From Ifrita kowaldi (taxonomy: Eukaryota > Chordata > Aves > Passeriformes > Cinclosomatidae), in assembly GCA_013398055.1 (NCBI GenBank), contig VZRS01004544.1, forward strand, positions 1-64,000: a DNA stretch of 64,000 nt. The letters are read 5' to 3'. The notes beneath the pieces were generated by a model. The model was not told where the DNA came from. It searched no databases and was given only the letters and a program-made list of their open reading frames with translations. Each line of letters starts with the position of its first letter. Position 1 is the first letter of the stretch. The position numbers and the translations under genes were made by a program. Below are positions 25,280 through 38,641 of this stretch, one piece after another.

Positions 25280-27165
25280 GATTCCCACTTGTAAAGATTC
25301 AGAGTCACCACAACTTCTCCACAATTCTGCTGCTATAAGATACTGCCTGTTCTGCCTACAAACAATAATACTTGTTTCTGGATGGGTTACTGCATGGCCA
25401 TTGAAAAGAGCACATCAAACACACCATCATTAGGAAAGGCCCCCATAGCCCAGATGCCACTTTCACCACCAGGATTGGAGTGTGGTGGGTCAGTGTGACA
25501 TGGGCAGGACACAGCACTGACCAACCCCTTCGCAGCCAAGGCTCTTCAGTCCAATGCCCGACACTTTCCCAACCAGCCGCTGTGAATTAACTGGATTTTC
25601 TCCTTCACTGCACAGAAATAAATGCCAGCTGCCAAAGAAATCCTGGTTTTGTTGGTGGTTATGTTGTCATTCAGGGAGGAATAGGGAGGAAGCTGAGATA
25701 TTTTTAGCTCAGATCTCCTCCCTAGGCCAGAGAACAACCAACCTAAGCAGCCATTTGTGATTTTTCAAGAAATCTTTTTAAGCTTTTATGAGGAACTGCA
25801 AGTCTTTACAAAGACTTTATGAAGATCAACCAAGTTTAAAATAAACATGCCAAACAAAAAATGTGAATCAAGACAACAGAGAGCAAGAAGAAAAAACTTG
25901 ACAAAAAAGACACAGGAGGCAGGGAAGAATCTGAAATAAATTTGGAAGTATAGCTGGCAGTGCTAGATATCAAGAAGCTTTTTCTCAAAGTATAGAAGGG
26001 GAGTCAGCCAAGGATGAAGAAAGATCATTTCAGAAAGGAATGATAAATACAGCCATAGAGGATGGTAAAGCAATTCAAGCATTAAATGAATACTTACATG
26101 TTTACAACAAAGATGCCTAAAAATCTGTCAGATGACACTGGCTATATATCTGCTATCATGAAAGAATTCAGAAGCAGTTAAGGAAAACCATTAAGCTAAC
26201 TGGAGCAGTGGAAATGAAGGACAAGACCACTGGAGAGCCTCAACTGCATGACAGCTCAAGCAGGCTCAGACTGAATTTTCCAGTCTCATCAGTGCACACA
26301 GCAAAGACGGACTCAGCCTGTCGACTGCAAAGCAGCCCTTGGACACAGTGCCCAGCACTGGCACAACTCTGCTCACTGGAGTCTGAGGAAGCAAAAGGGT
26401 GACCCTCACAGAAACTGATGACAAAGTTAGATCAACGATCCTCCTTAAAAAATTAAAATAAAATAAAATTAGCCCCCCACAACTTCAGTTAGTTTGATCA
26501 TGCATACAAACACCCAGGTGAGCAAGACTCATGTTGATCAGAATAGTACAATTTTAAAAGGGAAAAGTCCACACAATTCAGCCCCTTAGCAGTTGCAGGG
26601 TGTTTCATGTGTGTTCATGCAGACAGTGATGCTCCTTAAGAGGTTTAACTCTACAGTAAGTCTGTTATTGCCTTCACACTAATGACTCAAACAACATGAT
26701 TACAGTATGGAAAAGAAGAAAAAAGTTTAATAAAAAACAAAACTGATTCTCAGCTCCAACAGGCTTCAGAGCTCAGAAGGAAAACTGAGCTAATATGTAG
26801 TGAATCATTTACTTAATGAGTTTAGCCTCCTCCTGTTTGCAAATTGTCCAACAACACTTGGCAGTTTTCACATGCACTCCTTATTCAGAGCTATTTGCAA
26901 AATATCTCTCTCAAATAATTCTGATATTCCAGATTGCTCACAAGTAGTTCGTTGTGATTATGCAAGATTTAAGTAAATAAATAAATAGGCCTGTCTGGTT
27001 TGCCTAGTGTTGCACACACAGCACACTTTTAATTTCCCAGATTAGATAGCACTTAGTCTCAGAACTGGGCAGGTCTGTGTCTACTGGCTGAAAGTTCCGT
27101 TTTCATGCATTTCTTTAAATGCAGACTTAAAATCTGTATTTTTCTCCATACATCCTATATAAAAT
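25280..27165. other. AT-rich noncoding stretch, no gene seen
   Basis: Open frames are below 70 codons except the frame at 25080-25433, most of which lies in the LTR and is not a gene. Short A/T microsatellite-like patches occur (aaattaaaataaaataaaa near 26450, ataaataaata near 26980). No recognised repeat body was seen. Confidence 0.55.
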
Positions 27166-27310
27166 GACCCTGAAATTAGCTCAGTTGGTTAGAGGATGGT
27201 GCTATAAAACACCAAGGTTGTGGGTTTGATCCCTGTATGTGCCATTCACTTAAGAGCTGGACTCAATGATCCTTCTGGGTCCTTTCCAACTCTGACTATT
27301 CTGTGGTTCT
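27166..27310 (+). mobile_element. tRNA-Ile-derived SINE with CR1-like tail (TguSINE1 type)
   Basis: The 5' part (about 27166-27244) follows a tRNA-Ile gene. The A-box region TTAGCTCAGTTGGTTAGAG starts at 27176, the B box GGTTTGATCCC is at 27223-27233, and the acceptor-arm end GCCA is at 27241-27244. The anticodon region (GGTGCTATAAAACACC against the normal AAT loop) is altered, and the acceptor stem no longer pairs, so it is not a working tRNA gene. The 3' part (tggactcaatgatccttctg, then ctttccaactctg) matches the CR1 3' end. It finishes in the CR1-type short repeat attctgtggttct. A tRNA-Ile head on a CR1 tail is the structure of songbird TguSINE1, which relies on CR1 enzymes for retroposition. 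The copy is nearly full length and in plus orientation. Confidence 0.9.
27223..27233 (+). promoter_or_regulatory. RNA polymerase III B box of the SINE
   Basis: GGTTTGATCCC differs from the consensus GGTTCGANNCC by one C-to-T change at a CpG, a common decay path. With the A box 40-odd bases upstream it forms the internal pol III promoter inherited from tRNA-Ile. Confidence 0.8.
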
Positions 27311-30300
27311 AGTGCTGAAAATCATTTAGCAAGTGATTAAATGACAAAGAACAGATACACAAAGGGTTTTTTTTAAAACACTGAGACTATGATTTCAAGT
27401 GCTTTCACATTTTAAATTACTATCTTGGACTGTACAGTTTCTCATGGGATAGCATCCCGAAGGCTGACTACTGAATGTACAGGTGCTTAATTTTTTTCCC
27501 CCACCCAAGCAGAGCATCTGCCCTGAAGCCACAGGATTGTTCCTGAGAATGCAGCCACCTCGCCAATGGCTATTGCTATGTTAAAAGTTACTGTATTGAT
27601 AACTTTATAGACTTCTTTCGTATACAATAAATGGTATTTATACAAAGAGTAAGTATCAGAGCAAAGACAAGAATCCCTGTAGTACACCTTCAGATGAAAG
27701 CCTCCACCCCAGAAAGCCTGAAAATATTTCAATGTACTATATAAAGTAGAACTGTGTGGAGGCTACAAGCCCACCAGAAACCACAATCTGATGATGTGGA
27801 CCCTTGATCCCCTTTGAGATGAGGGCTTCATCAGTCATACTGAAAGCTGGCCCCATCAACCTAACTTTGGAAAGCAAACCTGCTGAACAGGTGTCTCTCC
27901 TTTCCCTTTATACAGGTTAGAAGCATGAGATGGAGAAAAAAGATTTGTTAAACCATGCAGGATTCAGCCTGAATCATCCCCATGTGTTTCACAAAATTAC
28001 TCTTGAAAAGATCTTAGTCTTTGTAGAGAAGAATAAAGGTGTTTCAGGTAATCCTCAGATTCACAGGGCAACTAAATATTTGTTTTTTCACTGTAATCCA
28101 TTTATGAATAAGATTCTTTATGTTGTGGATCTAATCACTTTTACAGTAGTCTGTGGGAGAAACTAACTTGGAATTCCAGGCATGTCTCTACAAATATCTG
28201 TGGCAGCTCGCTCCAACTCATACATTATTTTTATTCTTATGGTGCCCTCTCCTTAGTGCCAAGTTAGACTTCTTTTTTTTTAAGAAAAGAAATATTCCTC
28301 TTTACAATTTCAGACTTCTTATTTCTGACAGAAAGGAGGCAGAAGGGTTCTGCATTGGCTGAGAATATAAGCATCAAGTTAGGCACAATTTCTCTAAATT
28401 ACAATCTGCTTTGTCAAAAATCTAGGCATCCTCAGCTGATCATGTTTTAAATAGGACTGGCTCCTTTTAAACAAATCACTCGAAAGCCTGGTTCAGAGTT
28501 ATTTAAAGTGGCTGGTATTTTATGACACCACAAATGCTGCACAATGCAACTGCTGAGCTTTAAAAACACAGAAACTAGAAAGTGGGTACAAGAAACTACC
28601 ATCTGTCTCTCTAAACAATTATCATCCTGCCATCTGTCTATACACTGGCTAATGTTTTTGCTGTCGATAATATTTGATTGAAAATGCTCTTTATGGATAC
28701 TAAGAAGAGGAAACCATTTTAAGAAAAACAACAATATATTGCTGATCATTCAAGTTTCTCTTTTCCACAAGAAAATCTGCCATTACACCGTGCACTAGTG
28801 TTAGATAAAACATGAAGGGTACCTTGCAATGATACTGGACCCCTTTGTAGTGAAAGGCTGCATCTTCACCATTATTCCATTCTTTATGAACTCCTTACTA
28901 TAAAAGATGCATGAAAAGTCCAAAACCAAATTCAAACTGGGAACAGAATGAGGAAAAGTATCTTAGAAATTTGCTTAGGACTTTCTTCCCCATATTTGTT
29001 TTTCTCCATCCCAAAGTAGTCACCAGCAGATGACCAGTTTAAGCCCTTCAATGAAACTGGTAGCTGCAGTCCTTCATTGCCCAACCTGAAAAGGGATTTA
29101 GATCCCAACACAGGAGGGACAGAAAGCAGTAGTTACCCTGCAGATCCATAAACTATTGATGCTACTGCTCCTCAGCATGTTTCAGCTAGTCTGGAAGCAC
29201 AATTACATGAGCATTACTGTCAAAAGAACTTCATGAAAGAAACCCTAGAGAAGACTGTTGCCAGATCATTGGCTCCCACAACATTCCAGGCTTTGTCCTG
29301 TGCTTTGCAACCTTTGATACAACGGGCTGTGTAGAAACACAGTGCCAGGTATTACATACACAACAAACCCTTTAATAGAATCCTGAATTTGAGCATGTCA
29401 GAGTTACCCTTTGATTAGGTCATTAGTATCTTTATTGTAATTATGCTCATTAGTGCTACAATACTCTTACAAGGCCCACCCCTAAAGCTTGGATCACCCA
29501 AGACCTTTCACCAAGACACAAAAGCTAGGGCTACATTTGATTTCAGGCTGTTGCAGCTCCTCCCTATCTGGCTCCTGTGGAGTCAAATGAATGCAGCAGC
29601 ACACAATTACTGAACCAGCTTCTCTTTAGAGTCTAGTAATAATGACATTTCTAAAATCCAATGAATTTTTTATCAAATAAATCAGCTTCATTTCTTGTTT
29701 GGGGTGGGGGGAAAGAAACAGGATTGCAGGTTTCATTAAGAGGTTAATACACTGTTTTTCCCCTTATATAAAAATTAAATTCTTTAAATGTGGAAAAAGT
29801 AGTTTTGTGATCTAATTCAAATCTTTATGACAAACAAGTAAGCAAAAATATTTCAGTCAATCAGTAAAGGTCCAGTGACAGATGAGACACATTTGAAGTC
29901 AAGGACAGATGAAAGGAAGGGACAGCTGCAGGTATGGGATTGTACCCTTTATTTGAATTACATTTAGGGAGGTTATGAGTTTGGGTGAGGGCAGTAGTGG
30001 TTTTTTTTCAGTAAACATCATGTTTCGTGCAACATTTTAAGAGAATTAATAGCATTTTAACAGATTACCAAAACATTTCCAAAACACACTATGTACTGAG
30101 AATGGAAGTTCCACGCATTAAAAGCCAAAACATCTACTTGTCCTGCAGCAGCAGCAGCAGCACCCACCATTATGGTGAAGGGGCACAGGCAGCCTGTGTG
30201 AAGTGTGCTCTGCAATATGCAGAAAGCAAGTGCAGAAAATCCTTACTTAGAAAATCATAGTTATTAGTGAAAAGCTGAATAAGTATGGCTGTATTTCCAA

Positions 30301-33300
30301 ATGGGCTTGAGTGTAGCAGATATTCTCTGGAATCTTATGACTTAATCACAAAACTTGTCCTAGCCTGGAAATGCAGAAAACATGAATGTAGACTTAATGC
30401 TGGGGGAGGAGAGAAGAAGAAAAGAAGAGAAGACAGCATAACGGCACATAGCAGCTGGATTTCCCGAGGCACGTATTTTATTCATAAGTGTAAGTTGGTG
30501 AATAATTCACATGCAGCAGCATGTAGCAGCAGCCAGTTAAAGAACCCTACCGGGGTCATTCCTGGACTTGGCTTTGCCAGTTGGTGCGCTGAGTTACTCC
30601 AGCTCTTTTTGCAAACATTCCTCCGGTGGAACTGAAAGCAGAGAGCTCAGCTGTTTTTATTCCAGATCCATAAAGTGATGATACTCTTGGGGAGTGTTAG
30701 TGGGAAATAATAAATCAGAATAGCAAAGAAAGGTCTTCGGATAGTTTTCAACCAAACATCTTGGAAAAGCACAAGCACATTTTATCAGAAAGGCTTTCAC
30801 CAGCAGGCTCCAACTGCTTTGCATTCGTGGAGCTGAAAACTGACCAAATAGGCCAACAAAACTGCTGAAGCCAACCAGTGTGGTTAAACATATGGATCTC
30901 ATTGACTGGTTTGATCTGCACACTCATTCTGAACTGAACTGGAGAAAATCACATAGAGATCCAGAGCTGGATGAATAGGCTCAATTGCTAGAGCTATCTG
31001 TGAATCAATGCAAGAGAACATCAGTACCTTCACTAAGCCATTCCACAGCAAGCTCCCCTCACCAAAGGCCTGAAGGCAGAAGACTGAAGTACTGAAATGA
31101 AGAAGATCACATGTAGATAGTTCAGTTTAAGCTTTTTTCATCACTAAATGCAAATTAATCACACTGGATATTTTTTGATAAGAACAGCAAATTATATCTA
31201 AGTCGTTAAAATGAAACACTTTCCCTACATTTTGAGCATTAAATCACTGACTAGTTTCTGATATTTACCCTCTAGGCCACAACCTATCAACTTCTTACTT
31301 CTTCACTCAAACTACAAGGCACTAAAAGACATAAGGATTTATGTAAATAAACTCTGTTCAACCTCATATCACAGCACAGTTTTTCAGGTTCCAAATTCAA
31401 AATCTACACACCTTCCTCATGCATGGCACTTATCTCACCACACCATGCGTAAGCATGCTGTGTGGTAGATAAACTTTTATAAGAAGATTATAAAATCTTA
31501 ACATTTTGTCTTAGTGAAAATAACAGTGAAACTTGCTGCAGAGGTCCAGTGAGCAGAGTATTCATCTTCCCCATCACTCTGGGACTGAGGAGGAGGACAC
31601 AGCCTTCTCAGTTCCTTAATCCTTCTCACAAGTCCCAGTTTTCCTTCATACCCATACCTATAATTCCTCTTGAGTTCAAAACTAACCAAGCCAATCTGTA
31701 CAGAAAAGGGCAGTTTGATAACAGAGAGGGATTAGACCAAGCTAATAGCGCAACTAAGAGAGCAAGATAAAACCAGCCTCTCTGGTATGGAAACACGAAT
31801 GGAAAAGGGATAAAGAGTGGTTTTCACCTGATAGTTTTCTTTAGACATATAGTTTTGAAAATCTCTTGGAAATGAAAGTGGAATAGTGGCAACAGCTGTA
31901 GGAATGCTGGTCTGTATAGCCTGAGACACCAGACCAAATACCACAACACTTCACATGTGACAGCCAGGATGGAAAGTCCCCATGCAGCACTGACAGAAAG
32001 AGCTAGAGGTCTTTATTTCAGTTTAGTACCCCTGCCCACAGGAGATTCACTCTGCCTAGGCAGCTTCACTATAACTCTTCCTTGACCAGAAAATCAGCTC
32101 CCTGAATTCACAACTGCAAAAAACAAGTTTCCAGTGTGCTTTGTGAGGCAGCCTAATTTTCATTTCTCAGTTCAAGTAGCAAACATGATTGTCATTAGCA
32201 CTAGGAGAGTATGGGATAAAAGTGAAGGTTAACTTTGATGCTTTCTGTAGCCATAAACCTCTAGATAGTCCTGAAACAGGATAGTTTGGTTTTTTCCTCA
32301 CTGACATTTGTGCTAGAAAACATGAAGTATTCAGGAGTGACATAATGCAGTAGTGAGGCTTCTGACTCCAGTCTGTCCCTGAGTAGGCTGAGGTCAGCCA
32401 GCAGCTTATGGGAAGCACTTAGCTTCCTCATAAAGGTCATCTTTATCTTCTCTCCTGTCCAGCAAGCAGAAGGGACAACACACAGGGTCTCCTGTGCACT
32501 TCTCTAGGTACAGGATTCAGTGATGCATCTTCTACAGGGCACCTTGTATCCACTAGATAACCATCCAGATTCCAAAAGATTCAACCTGTAAGTGCAATTG
32601 ACTCACAAATGAAAGTGGAAGAGGGCCAGGACAAGTAGTAGGAATTTTCCCCTCCCTTTCCTTTATCATGTCACGCTAATTATGAAATTCGGATAAGCTA
32701 AGGATTTTATGATGTTATAACAGGAGGGATTTAAAGTCCTATTTTTTTTTTATTCCAATCTCTCTCAGAAGTAGAAAATGAGAAATCAAAAAGCCAGTTA
32801 TTTTAAGAATTCATAAGTTATTGCACTCTACTGCCCAGTACAATGAACTATTCTCAGTTCATGTCAGTTGTTAATAAGACTTTACCATAATATAGCAACT
32901 CAGCATGATTAAAAATACACCACAAAGGACATTCACCTCTAAAAATAGTTATTAAAAAAATGGACAAAGTCAATCTGAAAATAGATAGAGGGAAAGGAAG
33001 AGAAGCAAAATAGATTAAGTAGGGCAGATCATACTGGATGCCAGGAATGAGTGCATTGTTTCAAGTTCATAAAACATTTTTAAATAAATGTATAACTAAA
33101 GCATGCAATAGCATATTAATCCAGTCAGAGTACACATAACTAATCACTTATTTTAAACCAAAAATAGCAGAGATTCCAGTTCTCTTCTTAGTTATCCTCA
33201 ATCCTCACAATGGGTTCATTCATGCAAGATAGTGAGAACTGCGGCATTAACACATTAAGGGTTTCTGTGTGCATTAAAGACATGAATAGTCTTGCCCACT

Positions 33301-33315
33301 GATTTTAGCTTTTAA
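27311..33315. other. Noncoding stretch, no gene seen
   Basis: No exon or repeat body was recognised across about 6 kb. The longest frame (30285-30635, 116 codons) is lysine/serine-rich by chance in an A-rich patch and has no domain. A six-unit (GCA)n tract at 30145-30162 is listed separately. The right end passes into the A/C tract through a short (CA)n run. Confidence 0.6.
30145..30162. repeat. (GCA)6 trinucleotide tract
   Basis: Six perfect GCA units. They lie in a short open frame as serine codons, but that frame has no other sign of being a gene. Confidence 0.8.
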
Positions 33316-33612
33316 AGTTCACACACACACACAAAAAAAAAAAAGCCAAACCAAACAAAGAAAAAAAACCCACACACCAAAAAAACCCCCAAAAAACAAA
33401 AAAAAAAACCAAAACCCCTCAAACAAACAAACAAAAACCCCCAAACAAACAAACAACCCCAAAACCAAACCAAACAAAAAAAAAAACACACCCAAAAAAA
33501 AACAACAAAAAAAAACACCCAAAAAAATCCAACCCGCCAAACCAAACAAACTCCACCCCACCCCCCCCAAAACAAACCCCCAAAACAAAAACAAACCCCA
33601 CCACACAAACCC
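33316..33612. repeat. Long A/C-only low-complexity tract
   Basis: About 300 bases composed almost entirely of A and C on the plus strand, with only a handful of G or T. It starts with a (CA)n run and proceeds through CAAA, CCAAA and CCCCAAAA-like motifs without a fixed unit. C runs at 33556-33559, 33561-33568, 33577-33581 and 33596-33599 place four or more G runs on the minus strand, giving quadruplex potential. Minus-strand open frames here encode only G, W, F, V, C and L, and are an artefact of composition. Length may be unreliable in the assembly. Confidence 0.9.
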
Positions 33613-36600
33613 TGCAGCATTACTGGGATAATTCAAACCAGCTCTGAACCTGACTTGCACCATGGAAGCTGATTTCATTAAAAGAGAACCCAAGTCCACT
33701 TTTCCTGAAGTTAAGCAGACACTCAAATGCTCTGCTGGTTCAGTGCCAGAGCACCCAGCACTTGGGTTGTTCACCCATAATATAAATGCACTGTTCCACC
33801 TATTAATTGTGATTGCTATCATACCCCATAGTGCTAAATGCAGTGCAAGTATTTAATGGGTTTAGCACTATTCTTTTCTAAGGTTTCAGAGGAAATATTG
33901 GAACATACACTTCTTAGAAAACATCTGTACAAATCCCAAAACTATTAAAAAAAATAATTCTTTCTTCTTTTCTTCTTCGGAATTCATGTACAAAAAGATA
34001 CAGAGTGTCTAAATCTATCTGGACTCATCCTGTCATAGAAAAAAAGAGCCTTATTCAACATACAGCTGTGAATATTTCCATGAAACGTACTTTCCCTTAT
34101 GGCTTCCTTCCTGAAACCAAGTCACTTGAAAATCAAGTTTAGAATAGAGATTTTTTTGGTTCATACTGATTAAAACCAGCAAAAACAGTTTAATTGTTTG
34201 AATGCCAAGTGTGTGCAATTTTCTTGCAAAATCCTTAGGTGTCCAAGTCAGAGGGATTTAACTTTCACAGATGCCAAACAGCCGCTTACAGTTTTATTCT
34301 GCGCCATAGCTTAGCTCTGCTGTGGGGAAAGAGGAGCCAAGAGGAGGGGAGTTAAAATTCCTCCAATGCAAATAATCAAAATAGATTCAGTGATTCCGTC
34401 CTACAGGCAACCTTCTCAGATACATAGTGAAATAAAGAAAAAAAACAACAACATTTTGGACAGCTCCAGTGAGTGTAACCCCTGTAACATTGCCACTGTG
34501 AGACCACATGAAGTGACAAGTATTTCAGTAACTTGCCTACCTTGAATATTAAAAAAACCTTACTTTCATGGGATACAGGAATATATTTAACTAGACCTAC
34601 AGACATCCATTGGTTGTGACGGAAAAAGTACACAACAAAAACCACCCCAAACAGCACACCCTGTCACCCCAATGTATTTTAGCATCCAAAAGAAAGGTTA
34701 ACTTTGGAAAGATCTCATTGAATCGTGTAAATACTACTCTTACCTCAACAGTGCAAAGCTAATTTTCTCTTCTCTACTGATATGGATTGATTGAGGCAAT
34801 TGACTGGATTGAAGTCCAGTCATTTAAACTGAGCAAACAGGTTAGTTCAGGTGTTGATAGGTCCTGCAAGATCTTGTGGCCTTTGCAGAGTGAAGTAGTC
34901 TGAACTTAGGTCAATGAGTATGTTACTATTTGAGGGCATATGTTAGTAGAAAATTGAACTGTCTCAAGCTTGGTGCATTTCTGGAATAAAATGGCCTAGC
35001 TACAATATTTATAATTTATGCCCTAGGGCTTGATCCAAAGCCCATTCAAGTCACCAGAAAGGTACTCACAGATCTGACCAGATTTCAGATCAGGTATTAA
35101 TTGGTATATTAAGTTTGATTTTTCTCCCAAAGCAAGAAACAGCAAATATGCGTCTCTGCCATTACTCTAATCTTTGCTTAAAACCAGAATTCAACTGCTT
35201 CAGTATCAGAGGCTGGAAACAGATTTGTTTATTTCTGTGTGTAACATAGCAAATATATTCATCTTCACAATTACAAGCTGACAGAAATTTCACAAAAATG
35301 AGGTTAATTAAGATATTTTGATGTAAAAATTGTTCCTACTAGATCCTTGAGAAAACATTTTTGGTTTGTATTATGCATCTCAGGGTTTAGGCATTAGCAA
35401 AGGGGATATGTGAGTGATTAAACAATTACCAAGGGTATCAAAAAGATTACAGAAAAGTTTGTGAGTTAAACAATGCTACCTCAAGCACTTCACCTTTCAG
35501 GAGATCTCTGATAAGGACATAAGAGTTTACTAAGCAGGTCAGATGAGATCAATCCACCATCAAGACCACACACATATTTGCTGGCCATCTGATGGTTCAA
35601 AAAAAAATCCAGAAATGGCTTCTTTCTTGCCTCAGAAAGACTCAGTACTCCTGGAGTAATACTGTCATGGTAAAGAGAGAAAAGCAAACTAGTGTAGCAA
35701 GCAGAAGAGGACACAAGGAAAATGAAAGGAAAGGAAGAAAAAATGCCTCCTGCTATTACCTGTGGAGCAGCAGGCTTATCCACTGCCCTTCACCTGCACC
35801 CCTTCCATATCACCATGTATGTCAAAACAAACACAATCCCAGTCAGAATGGTGTCAGAAAAAAAATAAATGGAAAAGCATGTTCTGTAATCATCACTAAA
35901 CAGTCATTCCTGACTGGTGTGATTACAAACCACCATCTTTAACAAGCTGGGGTCCTTTTTAATAAGTTACTGGAACTTCTCATTGCACTTGGTAACAGTC
36001 CCCTCATCTGGGTCAAAAAGTCCCAAGAGATGTAGACATCCTGCCATGTTTGTCTACACAGGGATGTAGCCCTTGCTCACAGGAGCAGTCATGTGAAAGA
36101 AAAGTTAATGCATTCTTTCAGATCAATAAAGGCATTATTTAAGAATTCAGAGTTAAGGACTGATGAAGTTCAAATTGTTGATATGAAAGACAAAACTACT
36201 ACGAAGTAAAGAACATGCAGTTACATGTATATATTCCTCCCCACTTTTATTTCCTCTCTTTCTTGTCATATGGGAAACTTTAGGACCTCTGCACAAAAAG
36301 GAAGCATTTCCCTCATAGGATTATTTCTTTTTTCAGCAATATAAATATATCTATATGCACAAATATAATATTCTTACCTCTTAGCAAAACACACAACTGA
36401 CGCAACTACAAGAGAAAAACTGAGATCTTGGCTATCAGCATTGTCATTCTAATCAGGAGTTTCAAATCCACCCCCATCCCCCAATACCACAGTAGAAAGA
36501 AGTTTCTGTTTATTTTTTTTAATGCAGGCTTACACGCCCCCTGGCTATTGGGATGCAAACACAAAAGCAGATGCCGTGTTAATTTAATTCTGTAGCAAGT

Positions 36601-37642
36601 TTTCAGTGGTGCAGGAGCAACATCAAAGACAGTCTACGAATATCAAATTAAAGCCATCCATCATTCTTCTTGCACCACATTGTCCAAACGACTCAACCAA
36701 TATCAGTGAGGATTTAACTGTCACTGGCAAGTGGAAACACTGGTATGGTAGGCCTAAAATTAGAGTAGATTTGAGTAAATTGAATGATTATTAGAGGGGG
36801 GACATGAACGCAAGCTTCAATCCAGCAAATTTAAAGCCTGTAATCAATCTTCACCAGGTAATCACCACCTATTTGTCACTGAAAATATGGATGCTTTGTT
36901 AGATTACAGGAGAATACCAAAAAGCTCCTAACTTCATTAACATGAAAGTACTAAGCAGATCGAGTCTAGTTGAGGATAGCACCTACTCCAGCTACACACT
37001 TGCTCTGTGATTTTATCTGCAAGCCTTAGCTTCCCCACATGTCTAATGTATGATATGATATACCTGCCCTTTGTGGAAAGCTGAGTGTCACCACTCTGAA
37101 GCTTGCAATCTGTACTTTCTGTGTATCTCCATCTTTATAAATGCGTAGACAAAAAGACAATCTTTTTTGGAAAGTTTTACAGACAGAGAATATTAAGAGC
37201 AATTGACACCTCAAAAATAAAAACAGACTAAAACACTTGAAACCACTGAAGGAAATCAGTATCGAGTATTGTCCTTTCTTTCCCACAGCCCGAAGGATGC
37301 ACTGAATTGAACGCTTGTCTTTACAGCTGGTGATTCTTCATGTTTGAGACTTAGCCCATTAAAATACTGCATATTATCCCTAGCATATAAGGGGGTACAT
37401 AAATATTTTTGCAAACCTCTTGTTAGTTTCACAGCTTGTGAATGAAGAAAGTCACGACAGACTTCATAACACCCTGTGCAACAGTCTGACCTGCTGCCAC
37501 AAGTGTGGCGGAGGACCTGGTGGCAAGGAATGGCACTGGAAACAGGAGCCAACTGTGCCAGTCAAAGATATCTTCCGGGGTATAGCCAGAAGGGAAATCA
37601 GTGGGGAAGTCTTGTTAAAAAAGAAAAAAATAAAAAGGGGAA
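33613..37642. other. AT-rich noncoding stretch, no gene seen
   Basis: No recognisable coding, RNA or transposon sequence. The longest frame (35592-35942, 116 codons) has no domain. The frame at 37420-37749 includes a few Cys/His residues near CHKCGGG, but it runs into the poly-A gap and an LTR, so it is not a gene. Confidence 0.55.
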
Positions 37643-37663
37643 NNNNNNNNNNNNNNNNNNNNN
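37643..37663. other. Assembly gap (21 N) inside a poly-A stretch
   Basis: Twenty-one N flanked by A-rich sequence (aaaataaaaaggggaa on the left, 16 A on the right). The true A-run length is unknown. The gap lies about 30 bp before the start of an ERVL-type LTR, so the insertion's left flank is incompletely known. Confidence 0.95.
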
Positions 37664-37693
37664 AAAAAAAAAAAAAAAAGTATAATCAACTAC

Positions 37694-38288
37694 TGTCCTG
37701 GGTTGCCCATGCCCCAGTGCTGGCCCTGAGGCTGCAGGAGCCACTCTGAGGAGAGCTGGGGGTGCCTTCTCTGGGTTCCACCTGTGTGGAAGCTGGTGGT
37801 GCCTTGGGCAAAGTGTATTTAATAAAAGGCAAAATGCCATTGGTCAGTAAGGCAAAAAATGTGAGAAAAGTCCTGCAGCCCCAAGGAGGATGGAGGAGTT
37901 GTCCCAGGCCCCAGCAGAGCCTGCCCTGCAGCCCAACAACCTCCCGTTCCCACTGCTCCCTGTGCCTCGCAGGTCCAGGGAGGCATAGAGGCTGGGAGTG
38001 TGGGAGTGAGATCAAGCCTGGGACAAAGTGGAGAGGGAAAGTGCTCTATGATTTTTGTCTTTGCTTCTACCATCCTACTCTACTTTTAACTAGCAATAAA
38101 TTAATTTGCCCCAGGTCAGGTATGTTTTGCCTGTGGCAATAATTGATAAGTAATGTCCCTGCCTTTATCTCAACCTGCAAGCTTTCTCATCTGATTTTAT
38201 CCCCCATCTTGCTGGGCTGGGTCAGGGGGAGATGTGAGAGAGCAGCTAGAGGGGGTCTGGCAGCCATACAAGGTCAGCAAAATCTGAC
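37694..38288 (+). mobile_element. ERVL-type solo LTR, plus orientation
   Basis: This element of about 595 bp starts TGTCCTGGGTTG. Its 3' half carries the phrases typical of a widespread avian ERVL LTR group: tttgtctttgcttctaccat, ctagcaataaattaatttgc (with the AATAAA signal at 38095-38100), ttgcctgtggcaataattga and cctttatctcaacctgc. It ends in a G-rich stretch followed by a decayed terminal block ending CTGACA. No matching 5-bp flanks are seen (ACTAC on the left, GGACA on the right), so the right end is uncertain or the flank is rearranged. No internal retroviral sequence adjoins. Family attribution is by recall of the LTR consensus. Confidence 0.85.
38095..38100 (+). terminator. LTR polyadenylation signal AATAAA
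   Basis: AATAAA within ctagcaataaattaa in the ERVL-type LTR. It occupies the position where this LTR group ends its R region. Confidence 0.65.
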
Positions 38289-38641
38289 AGGACAGCTGTC
38301 TTGTAAAAATCCTCACACCAGGCAGGAGCCTGAGGATGAAGACTCTGAAAGCAGGAGAGAACTGGGAGGGAGGGAAGCACATGGTCTGACTGTTCGCCAT
38401 CATACAGAGAGGGATTCAGGCCTATTTCAAAAGTTTGATAAAATTACACTACAGCTTCAGAAACTATGCAAAACCACTCACACATACACTCAGACACGTA
38501 GGATGTTTTTCAAAGAAAACAAACAAACACCAAACCCCACAACCTATACTCTACACAGATAACAGGCCAAAATTAATATTCAATTCTTCAGCCTCTATCA
38601 CTGGAAAAAAAAAATTCAGATACTAAGTATTTATCAATCAC

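Noticed and set aside
27166..27244. Possible functional tRNA-Ile gene
   Set aside because: The anticodon loop is altered, the acceptor stem does not pair, and a CR1 tail follows directly. It is a SINE head, not a tRNA gene.
33312..33822. Minus-strand open frames of 102-167 codons rich in G, W, F, V and C
   Set aside because: They are produced by the G/T-only complement of the A/C tract, which cannot form most stop codons. Composition explains them fully.
37420..37642. Cys/His-containing frame (CHKCGGG) considered as a zinc knuckle of a retroviral gag
   Set aside because: The spacing does not fit CX2CX4HX4C, and the frame runs into poly-A, the gap and an LTR.
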